The notes below the pieces were generated by a model. That model ran no database searches and was not told where the DNA came from. It saw only the letters and a program-made list of their open reading frames with translations. A program made the position numbers and the translations under genes. A DNA stretch of 18,735 bases from Chloroflexota bacterium (GTDB lineage: Bacteria; Chloroflexota; UBA6077): positions 1 to 18,735 of the forward strand of contig JAJZRD010000046.1 of the NCBI GenBank assembly GCA_021845945.1, read 5' to 3'. Shown piece by piece: positions 1 to 6,332 of the stretch; position 1 is the stretch's first letter, and each line of letters opens with the position of its first letter.

Positions 1-525
1 AAGGAGATGGCGGCCCGCTTCGAGCGGGCAGGAGCCCAGCTGCGCGAGGTGCGAATGCCGCGACCGATGTCGGAGCTGCTGGCGGTCCGCGGCATCCTGT
101 GCGAGGTGGAGGCCTCCGACCTGCATGCCCACCTGCTGAAAGAGAAGCCGGATGGCTACGCGACGAGGATTCGGGACCTGGTGCAGGTGGGCCAACTCGT
201 CCCCGGCGTCGCCTACCTCCACGCCCAGCGGCTCCGCCGGAGGTTGCGCCCGGAGATGGAGAAGATGCTGGAGGGGCTGGACTGCCTGCTGATGCCCACC
301 GCCTCGGACGTGGCGCCGGATCCGAGCACCACCGGCGAGAACTGGTACCAGGGGGTGTGGTCGCTCTTCGGCTTCCCCTCCATCAGCCTTCCCAGCGGTC
401 TCAGTGGGGAGCGACTGCCACTGGCCGTCCAGTTGGTGGCCCTCCCCTACCGGGAGGACACCCTGCTCAGCGCTGCGGCCTGGGCGGAGGCGGTCCTGGG
501 CCCGATGCCCAGCCCGGTTCCGTAG
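1..525 (+). CDS. Amidase signature family protein, C-terminal part (5' end outside window)
   Basis: The reading frame is open from the first base and stops at TAG 523-525, so only the last ~174 residues are present; family members are usually 450-500 residues. The segment GFPSISLPSGLSGERLPLAVQ followed by a helix with REDTLLSAAAWAE is the typical C-terminal end of the amidase signature (GatA/AtzF-like) fold, where the hydrophobic core strand precedes the last helix. The Ser-cisSer-Lys catalytic triad would lie upstream of the window, so substrate (an amide; possibly a small-molecule amide rather than Glu-tRNA) cannot be read. It converges on the histidine kinase at 529-1548 with only three bases between the stops, leaving no room for a separate terminator. 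Assignment to the superfamily is firm; specificity is unknown. Confidence 0.8.
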   Translation, partial: KEMAARFERAGAQLREVRMPRPMSELLAVRGILCEVEASDLHAHLLKEKPDGYATRIRDLVQVGQLVPGVAYLHAQRLRRRLRPEMEKMLEGLDCLLMPTASDVAPDPSTTGENWYQGVWSLFGFPSISLPSGLSGERLPLAVQLVALPYREDTLLSAAAWAEAVLGPMPSPVP

Positions 526-528
526 AGG

Positions 529-1548
529 TCAGAGATCGGGGATCGTCCCTCGTTCCTCCAGCAGCGGCACCTTGATGAGCACCCTGGTGCCCTGATCGGG
601 GATCGAGGTGACCGCCAGGGCCGCGCCGATCTGCTGGGCCCGGGCCCGCATTCCCGCCAGCCCGAAGTGCTTGGGATCCAGCCGGCGCACCCCGTCGGCG
701 TCGAACCCCTTCCCGTTGTCTATCACCGATACCTCCAGGAGGCCGTCCCTCTCGGCAGCCTGCACCACCACCTCGGTGGCCTGGGCGTGCTTCACCACGT
801 TCTGCAGGGCCTCCTGGACGATGCGGAAGACGGCGGTGTCGTGGGACGGGGCCAGGGCCGCCGATGCCTGCCACTGAGCCGAGATCTTCATGCCGAACCT
901 CTCGGCCAGCCGCTGGCAGTGGCTCTCCACCGCGGGCCCAACTCCCTGTTGGGCCAGGGCCGGGGGCCGCAGGTCGTACATGAACCGGCGCACCTCGCCG
1001 ACGGCCAGCCGAAGGTCCCTCTGAATGTTGACCAGCTCGTCCTTGGCTCGGAGCGGGTCCTTGGTGGCCAGCTTGGAGATGTACTCCAACTGGAGGGCCA
1101 CGTTGGCCAGGATCTGGGCGGGCCCATCGTGGATCTCCCGGGCCAGCCGGTACCGCTCCTCCTCCTGGGCCTGGATGGCCACGGCCTCCAGCGAGATCTC
1201 CGAGGGCTTGCCGATGGGTCCCACCTGGCTCATCCTGCCTTCCAGCACCTCGGCGGCTGCATCCAGACAGGACTGAGCATCTACCAGCCTGCCGATGGCT
1301 GTGTCGAAGTCGCTGGCCGTCTGCTGCAGATCCTGGGATCGCCGAAGAGCGTCCAGCCGGGAGGCGAGGGACTCCCCATCCCCCTCAGGCGTGTTGGAGA
1401 CCAGGGATTCCAGCTCTTTCAGGTTCCCTCGATACCGAGCTTTTGCCGTGTCGAGGAAACCCTGCAGCTCCGCCCGCCACGCGTCAAGCCGAAGGCGGAC
1501 GTCGCTCACGAGTCTGGCGGCAAGGGGAGATGGGTCGTGGTCGTTCAT
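529..1548 (-). CDS. Orphan sensor histidine kinase, DegS/NarL-type (HisKA_3)
   Basis: A 339-residue cytoplasmic kinase. Residues 1-125 are helical, heptad-rich and lack membrane segments, like the DegS sensor region. The dimerisation/phosphoacceptor segment has LAREIHDGPAQ with phospho-accepting His140, the HisKA_3 signature. The ATPase domain shows the N box around 244-255 (QEALQNVVKHA), G1 DNGKGF at 277-282 and G2 GLAGM at 296-300. By family it should autophosphorylate on His and pass phosphate to a LuxR/NarL-type response regulator. No such regulator lies nearby, so it is an orphan in this window. The ATG at 1546-1548 has no Shine-Dalgarno sequence but is preceded by a good promoter only six bases away, suggesting leaderless translation. 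The signal sensed is unknown. Confidence 0.9.
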   Translation of the reverse strand: MNDHDPSPLAARLVSDVRLRLDAWRAELQGFLDTAKARYRGNLKELESLVSNTPEGDGESLASRLDALRRSQDLQQTASDFDTAIGRLVDAQSCLDAAAEVLEGRMSQVGPIGKPSEISLEAVAIQAQEEERYRLAREIHDGPAQILANVALQLEYISKLATKDPLRAKDELVNIQRDLRLAVGEVRRFMYDLRPPALAQQGVGPAVESHCQRLAERFGMKISAQWQASAALAPSHDTAVFRIVQEALQNVVKHAQATEVVVQAAERDGLLEVSVIDNGKGFDADGVRRLDPKHFGLAGMRARAQQIGAALAVTSIPDQGTRVLIKVPLLEERGTIPDL

Positions 1549-1583
1549 GGCGCCAATTTACCCGCCGCGAGCAGCCTAGTCAA
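1549..1583 (-). promoter_or_regulatory. Sigma70-type promoter, probably giving a leaderless mRNA for the histidine kinase
   Basis: Read on the minus strand, TTGACT (1583-1578, five of six to consensus) is followed by exactly 17 bases and TAAATT (1560-1555, four of six). Only GGCGCC separates the -10 from the ATG at 1548, so transcription should begin at or within a base or two of the start codon. No ribosome binding site exists in that gap. Leaderless genes with this geometry are common in several deep-branching bacterial phyla. Confidence 0.6.
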
Positions 1584-1892
1584 GCTATTGATGATCTGAG
1601 GCGGTTGTTGATGTATAATGGGCGAAGCCACATGCCCCGCGGCAATGGCGCCGCGATCCTGTACCAAGGGCGGGACCCGCGATCAGGGGGAGAGCTTCCG
1701 AAGATGGGCATGATGATCGCTCGTAGGATCCCCGCCAGGGAATCGGGTGGGGCGGAGACGCCCCATGGCTAGATGGTCCAGGGCGAGACGGATTGGACCT
1801 TCACCGATGCTACCCTGGGTTCCACCTTCTTTTCCCGATCTCGTCCCCGCATCGCTCTTACACCCACCGGTTGGCCGTCTAGGAGTTGAATC
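1584..1892 (+). other. Long gene-free leader with a perfect -10 box and stem-loops, upstream of the tRNA-binding protein
   Basis: No convincing gene lies between the kinase start and 1893. A perfect TATAAT is at 1614-1619 on the plus strand; its best -35 match, TTGATG at 1588-1593, is 20 bases away, so the promoter is imperfect. If used, it gives a ~265-nt leader. Within it are a 7-bp stem closed by a GAGA tetraloop (1748-1765), a GGTCCA/TGGACC stem (1775-1780 with 1794-1799), and a CCAGGG/CCCTGG pairing (1778-1783 with 1813-1818). The last two share bases and exclude each other. A pyrimidine-rich run with four T's ends near 1834. This resembles a switchable leader but matches no riboswitch class I know. 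Confidence 0.3.
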
Positions 1893-2216
1893 ATGATATC
1901 CATCGAGGACTTTGCCAAGATCGATCTGCGCGTCGGCACCGTCGTCAGCGCGGAGCCAATACCGGGCGCCACCAAGATAATCAAGCTGGAGATCGACATC
2001 GGCGACAGGAAAGTCACCACCACCGCCGGCATCGCCCAGCACTACAAGCCCGAGGAGATGCTGGGGCGGAAGGTCGTGGTGGTTGCCAACCTTCAGCCGG
2101 CCATCATCCGGGGCATCGAGTCCCAGGCCATGATCCTCGCGGCCTCCATGGAGGGGCACAAGACGGTGCTGGTGACGGTAGCGGAGGAGATCCCCAACGG
2201 CGCCAAAGTCAAGTAG
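1893..2216 (+). CDS. Stand-alone tRNA-binding domain protein (MetRS C-terminal/CsaA-like)
   Basis: A 107-residue protein that is a single OB-fold tRNA-binding domain. FAKIDLRVGTVVSAEPIPGA near the N terminus and VVVVANLQPAIIRGIESQAM in the second half are the hallmark strands of the MetRS beta/Trbp111/CsaA family. Full MetRS carries this as an appended dimerising domain, whereas here it is alone and no metG is in the window. Free copies bind tRNA elbow structures non-specifically or act as chaperone-like CsaA; the sequence alone does not separate these, though IDDFAKIDLRVG-type wording favours the MetRS-tail type. The start is supported by AGGAG at 1881-1885, seven bases before the ATG. The GT2 gene follows 53 bases later. 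Confidence 0.88.
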   Translation: MISIEDFAKIDLRVGTVVSAEPIPGATKIIKLEIDIGDRKVTTTAGIAQHYKPEEMLGRKVVVVANLQPAIIRGIESQAMILAASMEGHKTVLVTVAEEIPNGAKVK

Positions 2217-2269
2217 GACGAGGCCACAGGTCCCATCCTACCATCGATTCTACTGGAAGGTGTAGTCCA

Positions 2270-3013
2270 GTGCCTAGAGTTTCCGTGGTCATCAGGGCCA
2301 AGAACGAGGCCCGCTACATCGGCGAGACCCTGGCAGCGATCCAGGGTCAACGCTATCGAGACTTCGAGGTCGTCCTCGTCGATTCGGGATCGACCGACCG
2401 AACCCCCGAGATCGCCGGGCAGCATGGGGTGAAGCTGGTCTCCATCGACCCACGGGAGTTCACCTATGGCCGCGCGCTCAACCTGGGGGTACGCAATTCC
2501 GAGGGCGATCTGCTGGTCAGCTTGAGCGCCCACGCCACCCCGGAGAGCGACCAATGGCTGGGAGGCCTGGTCTCGCGCTTCGGCCATCGCGGCGTGGCAG
2601 GCGTCTACGGTAGGCACATCCCCCGGGACAACGTCTCCTTCTTCGAGTTGCTGGGGATGAAGCTGTCGGGGATAACCAGCTCGGAGCCCAAGATCCACCA
2701 GGGGAGCGCCCGCTTCTCCAACGCCAACGGGGCCTTCCGGCGAGACCTCTGGGAGATGGTGCCCTTCAACGAGGAGCTGCCGGGCGCCGAGGACATCTAC
2801 TGGGCCCGCCAGATGCAGCGGCTGGGTTACCTGATAGCCTTCGAGCCCCGGGCGGCCGTGTACCATTCCCATGGCGAGCCGCTCCCCAGGCTGATCCGCC
2901 GGCAGCTTCACGATCAGCCGGTGATCCTTCGATCCTGGCTGATCGACATGGTCACCGAGCAACCGGCCAAGGGCAAGGCCGAGGTGAGGGGCGGCCAGTT
3001 CATCGCCAAGTAG
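2270..3013 (+). CDS. Family 2 glycosyltransferase
   Basis: A 247-residue GT-A fold transferase. VSVVIRAKNEARYIGETL opens the nucleotide-binding half, followed by VVLVDSGSTDRT around residues 35-45. GAEDIYWARQMQRLGY with FEPRAAVYHSH is the acceptor-side ED motif. The metal site usually written DxD is replaced by SLSAHATP around residues 84-91; similar substitutions occur in rhamnosyltransferase-like subfamilies, so this need not be inactivation. There are no membrane helices. The frame is open much further upstream through the previous gene, but GTG at 2270 is preferred: GGAAGG lies nine bases before it and the domain begins immediately. The 3' end overlaps the convergent ferredoxin remnant by 14 bases. 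Sugar and acceptor are unknown; no other glycan genes are nearby. Confidence 0.85.
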   Translation: MPRVSVVIRAKNEARYIGETLAAIQGQRYRDFEVVLVDSGSTDRTPEIAGQHGVKLVSIDPREFTYGRALNLGVRNSEGDLLVSLSAHATPESDQWLGGLVSRFGHRGVAGVYGRHIPRDNVSFFELLGMKLSGITSSEPKIHQGSARFSNANGAFRRDLWEMVPFNEELPGAEDIYWARQMQRLGYLIAFEPRAAVYHSHGEPLPRLIRRQLHDQPVILRSWLIDMVTEQPAKGKAEVRGGQFIAK

Positions 3014-3256
3014 CTATCAGAGGATCTCCATACTGCCCCTGAGGGCACACCCTCATGCACTCGGAGCAGGTCCCGCTGCCCCGCGAAAGACGCTGCAGGC
3101 GTACTTGTTGATGCTGTAGGGCTCGTCTCCCTCCGGTACGCTCAGGGCCCGGGCCGGACAGGCCGCTATGCACTCGTCGCAGCCGTCGCAGAGCTTCTCC
3201 TGGACCCGGTGGGTGGGCCTCAGCTCCGCCTCGGTCAGGAGGCAGGCCAGCCTGAT
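3000..3256 (-). pseudogene. Double-cluster 4Fe-4S ferredoxin, broken by a one-base frameshift
   Basis: Reading minus from ~3256, the first frame gives LCDGCDECIAACP, a C-x2-C-x2-C-x3-CP cluster motif, then YSINKYACSVFRG before ending at TGA 3055-3053. Shifting by one base near the G runs complementary to 3072-3082 restores GTCSECMRVCPQGQYGDPL, completing a second cluster and ending at TGA 3002-3000. One extra G would give an uninterrupted double 4Fe-4S protein of ~85 residues, resembling the Fer4_16-type domain. The frame has no ATG, GTG or TTG before the first cluster; the best-placed codon is ATC at 3256, after the GAGGAG that ends the upstream gene. Either a sequencing slip in a G run or a real lesion explains the break. 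It would be the electron carrier for the flavoprotein operon. Confidence 0.6.
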
Positions 3257-3261
3257 CGGTT

Positions 3262-3789
3262 CTACTCCTCCTCAGACGATGGGGACGGCGCGGGGGCGAT
3301 GGGCGAGCTGCAGAGGACGGACGCTCGAGCTTCCCCCGCAGCCACGGAAGGCTTCGACTCCCCCCCGATCCCTCGGTAGAACTGGCACGTCCGGCAGTTG
3401 CCCACGGGCACCCACTTCGCCCCCTCCACCTCCAGCGATACCGGCGCCGATTGGCCGGGCCAGGAGAGCAGGGGACAGATCACCCCCATCGCCACCCTGG
3501 GTGGAGCTCCCTCAACCAATCCCATCAGCGGCGTTGCGAACGACTGCCAGCGGGCCGGGAGACTCCGGCCCTCGCCCTCGAAGCCGCAATCCACAGCGTC
3601 GACCAGGTAGTAGGGGCCGCCCCGATCGTCGATGGCCTGGTGGGTCTCCAACTCCAGGGCGCAGGGGCACTGCAGGCAGGTGAACTGGGGGTTCACCTCG
3701 CCGCCGCGGCCGGGGCAATCGATCTGGGGTATCCCGTGAGGGTCGAGCTCCCCGATCATCGGGTCGATGCGGGTTGCCTGGATGCGCAT
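3262..3789 (-). CDS. Unrecognised nine-cysteine protein of the flavoprotein operon
   Basis: A 175-residue protein I cannot place in a family. It has no signal peptide or membrane helix. The cysteines are grouped: DCPGRG, then FTCLQCPCALE, VDCGFE, GVICPLL, GNCRTCQFYRG and a final VLCSS. The CxxCxC and CxxC clusters suggest metal or Fe-S binding. The C-terminal ~20 residues are low complexity, rich in Ala, Pro, Ser and Glu. It lies between the FAD oxidoreductase (ending at 3867) and the ferredoxin, which begins within bases of its TAG, so a redox role as linker or accessory subunit is a reasonable inference. The ATG at 3789 was chosen because earlier codons in this frame run antisense through the flavoprotein gene and show no domain. 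Its end contains the Shine-Dalgarno-like GAGGAGGAG for the next gene. Confidence 0.65.
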   Translation of the reverse strand: MRIQATRIDPMIGELDPHGIPQIDCPGRGGEVNPQFTCLQCPCALELETHQAIDDRGGPYYLVDAVDCGFEGEGRSLPARWQSFATPLMGLVEGAPPRVAMGVICPLLSWPGQSAPVSLEVEGAKWVPVGNCRTCQFYRGIGGESKPSVAAGEARASVLCSSPIAPAPSPSSEEE

Positions 3790-3818
3790 GTTGGCACCTT
3801 TCAGCTGGCAGGCCCTGG

Positions 3819-3873
3819 GTCCTGAGTCCTGAGTGCTGTCAATCGCCCAACCCCAGGACTCAGGACTCAGCAC
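3819..3873 (-). repeat. Intercistronic inverted repeat built of 7-base tandem units
   Basis: Two 20-base arms, 3819-3838 and 3854-3873, pair at 18 of 20 positions around a 15-base loop. Each arm is itself a short tandem array of CCTGAGT-like heptamers. The repeat overlaps the TGA stop of the flavoprotein (3869-3867) and ends 30 bases before the Cys-rich gene's ATG. In mRNA it forms a strong hairpin that could protect the upstream message, attenuate, or tune translation of the downstream gene. Confidence 0.7.
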
Positions 3874-5519
3874 TTCCCCTTGCGCACGAACTCCACCTTC
3901 GGACCCTCGGGTGTCAGCCGCACCAGGTTGTTCCCCAGCCACCCCTCCTGTGCGGCCGGGAAATCCTGCCGGAAGTGGGCCCCGCGGCTCTCCTGCCGCG
4001 CGAGGGCGGAGAGCACCACCACCTCCGCCACCAGCGCCATCAGCCGGGTCTCCTCGCGGCGCGCCAGGAGCGCTGCGGTGGGCGCGGAGCAGTTCTCCAC
4101 GGCTGCCAGGCAGGCCTGGGCCGTCGAGAGGGTCGCGCGGAGCGAGCTTTCCGACCGGACGATGCCGGCGCCGTTCCACATCGCCTTGCGCAACTCCGTC
4201 CTCGCGGCTTCCGCCGACTTGCCCTCTCGGTCGCCGGACTCCAGCGCCAGCGAGGTGGCCGAAGGCTCCGGCACCAGGGATCTCGCCCGGGCATACTCCG
4301 CGGCGGCCTCGCCGGCCACGGCTCCGGTGGAGATCGTCTCCGTCAGGGCGTTGCCGCTGAGCCGGTTGGCCCCGTGCACGCCCCCCACGGCCTCGCCGGC
4401 CGCGAACAGGCCGGGAATACCGGTGAAGCAGCGGCGGTCGACCTGGGCCCCGCCCATCAAGAAGTGGGTCGTGGCCGTCACCCTGAGCCAGTCCCTGGCC
4501 GGGTCGACACCCTGCCTCCTCAGGTCTCGCACCAGGGGGAAATACTTCTTCTGGAAGGTGGCCTCGGACACGGCGGTGCAGTCCATGTAGATCTCCCCCT
4601 GGAGACCGTTGCCCTTCTGCAGCTCGTAGAAGATGGCCTGGCACATCACGTCCCGGGTGGCCCGATCCTGGTTGACCGGATCGTAGAGGGGCATAAAGCG
4701 CTCGCCGTGGCGGTTGCGCAGCACGGCCCCTTCGGAGAAGAGGGGGTTGGCGATGACGGTCTTGAAGGGGTTGTTCATCTGGCAGGGGTAGAACTGGACG
4801 AACTCCATGTCCCGTAGGGTGGCGCCGGCCTCTAGCAGCAGGCCGCAGGAGTCCCCCGCGATCCCCCGTGTGTTGTTGGTGTTGGCGAAGATTTGCCCCG
4901 CGCCGCCGGCAGCCACAAGGACCGAGCAGGCCTCGATCAGCAGCGGCTCCTCTCGGGCCAGATCCATAGCGATGGCCCCGCACACCTCACCCTCGGCCAC
5001 CACCAGCCGGAGAACCGGGGCCTCTTCCAGGAAACGCACCCCCACCTCCTCGGCTTTCTTCCGAAGGGGGAGGGTGATGGAGAGACCTGCGGTGGGGACC
5101 GGGAAGGCGGCGTTGTCGGTCTGAAGGCCCCGAGGGTACCGATGGCCCGGCGGGGTGCGGCGGACCAGCTCCCCCTCGGAGCGCAGCAGCTTGAGACCCC
5201 ACCCCTCCAGCCTCAGCAGCTGAGAGCCCCCGCGGGTAACCACCACCCGCAGCAGATCCTCATCGTTCACCCCCCTGCCACCGGCCAGGGTGTCCTGAAA
5301 ATGCTGCTCCGGGGAATCCTCGCTCCCCGTGTAGGGCACCACGGCGGCGAACTGGGAGCCGGCGATGATGGTATTGCCGCTCCGGCCGGCCTTTCCCTTG
5401 CAGGCTACCAGAACCGAGGCGCCCCGCAACCTCGCCTCGATGGCCGCGGTTAGTCCGGCCGCGGCCGCGCCGATCACCAGCACGTCGCACTCAACAGACT
5501 GATCCGGTTTCACCAACAC
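3867..5519 (-). CDS. FAD-dependent oxidoreductase, fumarate reductase/succinate dehydrogenase flavoprotein type
   Basis: A 548-550 residue flavoprotein. DVLVIGAAAAGLTAAIEAR at ~12-30 is the Rossmann ADP-binding fold; the usual GxGxxG reads GAAAAG. GKAGRSGNTIIAGSQFA around 41-58 is the typical AGRSG FAD contact. The catalytic and capping regions include TATTHFLMGGAQVD (348-361), DRATRDVM (285-292) and the FAD-closing LFAAGEAVGGVHGANRLSGNALTE (371-394). The C-terminal helical domain is present. By family it would reduce or oxidise a dicarboxylate or enoate-like substrate, but no FrdB/FrdC or AprB partner is present; instead it is followed by a nine-cysteine protein and a ferredoxin. No Tat signal is seen, so it should be cytoplasmic. 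GTG 5519, TTG 5516 and GTG 5513 are all possible starts; GGTGAGG upstream fits the later two best. Substrate unknown. Confidence 0.88.
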   Translation of the reverse strand: MLVKPDQSVECDVLVIGAAAAGLTAAIEARLRGASVLVACKGKAGRSGNTIIAGSQFAAVVPYTGSEDSPEQHFQDTLAGGRGVNDEDLLRVVVTRGGSQLLRLEGWGLKLLRSEGELVRRTPPGHRYPRGLQTDNAAFPVPTAGLSITLPLRKKAEEVGVRFLEEAPVLRLVVAEGEVCGAIAMDLAREEPLLIEACSVLVAAGGAGQIFANTNNTRGIAGDSCGLLLEAGATLRDMEFVQFYPCQMNNPFKTVIANPLFSEGAVLRNRHGERFMPLYDPVNQDRATRDVMCQAIFYELQKGNGLQGEIYMDCTAVSEATFQKKYFPLVRDLRRQGVDPARDWLRVTATTHFLMGGAQVDRRCFTGIPGLFAAGEAVGGVHGANRLSGNALTETISTGAVAGEAAAEYARARSLVPEPSATSLALESGDREGKSAEAARTELRKAMWNGAGIVRSESSLRATLSTAQACLAAVENCSAPTAALLARREETRLMALVAEVVVLSALARQESRGAHFRQDFPAAQEGWLGNNLVRLTPEGPKVEFVRKGKC

Positions 5520-5668
5520 CGAACCTCACCGAGAACACAGTATGGTCGGCTTCCGGGCAGGCTTGCTCCCGAAGCGCATCCGAGGCACGGGGAATGGAAG
5601 GGAAGAAAGACAGGGCAATTGTAGCAGAGGGATCGAAGGTTGTGCCATCCGTTTCACCGAAGCCTGTG
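5520..5668 (-). promoter_or_regulatory. Candidate promoter and leader hairpin of the flavoprotein operon
   Basis: Between ktrA and the flavoprotein, the minus strand has TACAAT (5623-5618), five of six to the -10 consensus, but no good -35. Downstream, 5549-5575 forms a hairpin with GCTTC/GAAGC and GGG/CCC arms, one bulged base and a ~10-base loop, within the predicted leader. The 149-base gap suggests the flavoprotein operon can be transcribed separately from ktrBA. Confidence 0.3.
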
Positions 5669-6322
5669 TCACGTCGTTCGTAGGGCTTCCAACTTCTCGT
5701 CTCGGCCGGCCAGGACCAGCACGTCCCCGCGACTCAGCACCTCGCTGCGGGAGGGGTTCACGATCAGCTCGTTGCCGCGCCGCAGGATCAGGGTGGTGAT
5801 GCCGAAGTTGCCCTTCAGGTCCAGTTGCCCCAACTCTTTGCCGGCGAAGGACTGGGGAACCACCAGCTTGGCGATGCCGAAGCCAGGCATCACCTCCAGG
5901 TAATCCACCAGATTCGCGGCCGTGAGGGCGTGAGCCACCCGGACTCCGGTGTCTCGCTCCGGGTACACGACCCGGTCGGCTCCCACCTTCTCCAGGATCT
6001 CCCCGTGGAGGTCGTCCTGGGCCTTGGAGATCACCGTCCCCACCCCTAACCGCTTCAGCAGCAGGGTCACCAGGATGCTGCTCTTGATGTCGTTCCCGAT
6101 GGCGACCACCCCGACGTCGAAATTCCTCACCCCCATCTCCCGAAGGGCATCCTCGTCGGTGGCGTCTACCTGGGCGGCCTGGGTGGCGAACTCCGCCACC
6201 TCCTCCACCCGCTTCATGTCGGTATCCAGCCCCAATACCTCGTACCCCCGCTCAGCCAGGGTTCGCGCGAGGCTGCTGCCGAACCTTCCCAGTCCGATTA
6301 CTACCACCTGCCTCTTGGGCAT
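5669..6322 (-). CDS. ktrA: KtrA/TrkA-type RCK gating subunit of a potassium channel-transporter
   Basis: A 217-residue soluble protein with one RCK_N and one RCK_C domain, the length of KtrA rather than the duplicated TrkA. VVVIGLGRFGSSLARTLAERG shows GxGxxG (residues 10-15) followed by the acidic end of beta2 (GLDTD), a nucleotide-binding Rossmann fold. The second half, VMPGFGIAKLVVPQSFAGKELGQLDL through NPSRSEVLSRGDVLVLAG, is the RCK_C domain that in relatives can bind c-di-AMP. It forms a ring under KtrB and gates potassium flux in response to ATP/ADP. The gene starts 10 bases after ktrB stops on the same strand, so the two form one operon. Start ATG 6322 gives the normal N terminus. Confidence 0.93.
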   Translation of the reverse strand: MPKRQVVVIGLGRFGSSLARTLAERGYEVLGLDTDMKRVEEVAEFATQAAQVDATDEDALREMGVRNFDVGVVAIGNDIKSSILVTLLLKRLGVGTVISKAQDDLHGEILEKVGADRVVYPERDTGVRVAHALTAANLVDYLEVMPGFGIAKLVVPQSFAGKELGQLDLKGNFGITTLILRRGNELIVNPSRSEVLSRGDVLVLAGRDEKLEALRTT

Positions 6323-6332
6323 CTGGCATCAC

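Noticed and set aside
1667..1681. AGGGCGGGACCCGCG resembling the T-box AGGGTGGNACCGCG
   Set aside because: It has an extra C, lies early in the leader instead of before a terminator, no specifier loop was found, and the downstream gene is not a synthetase.
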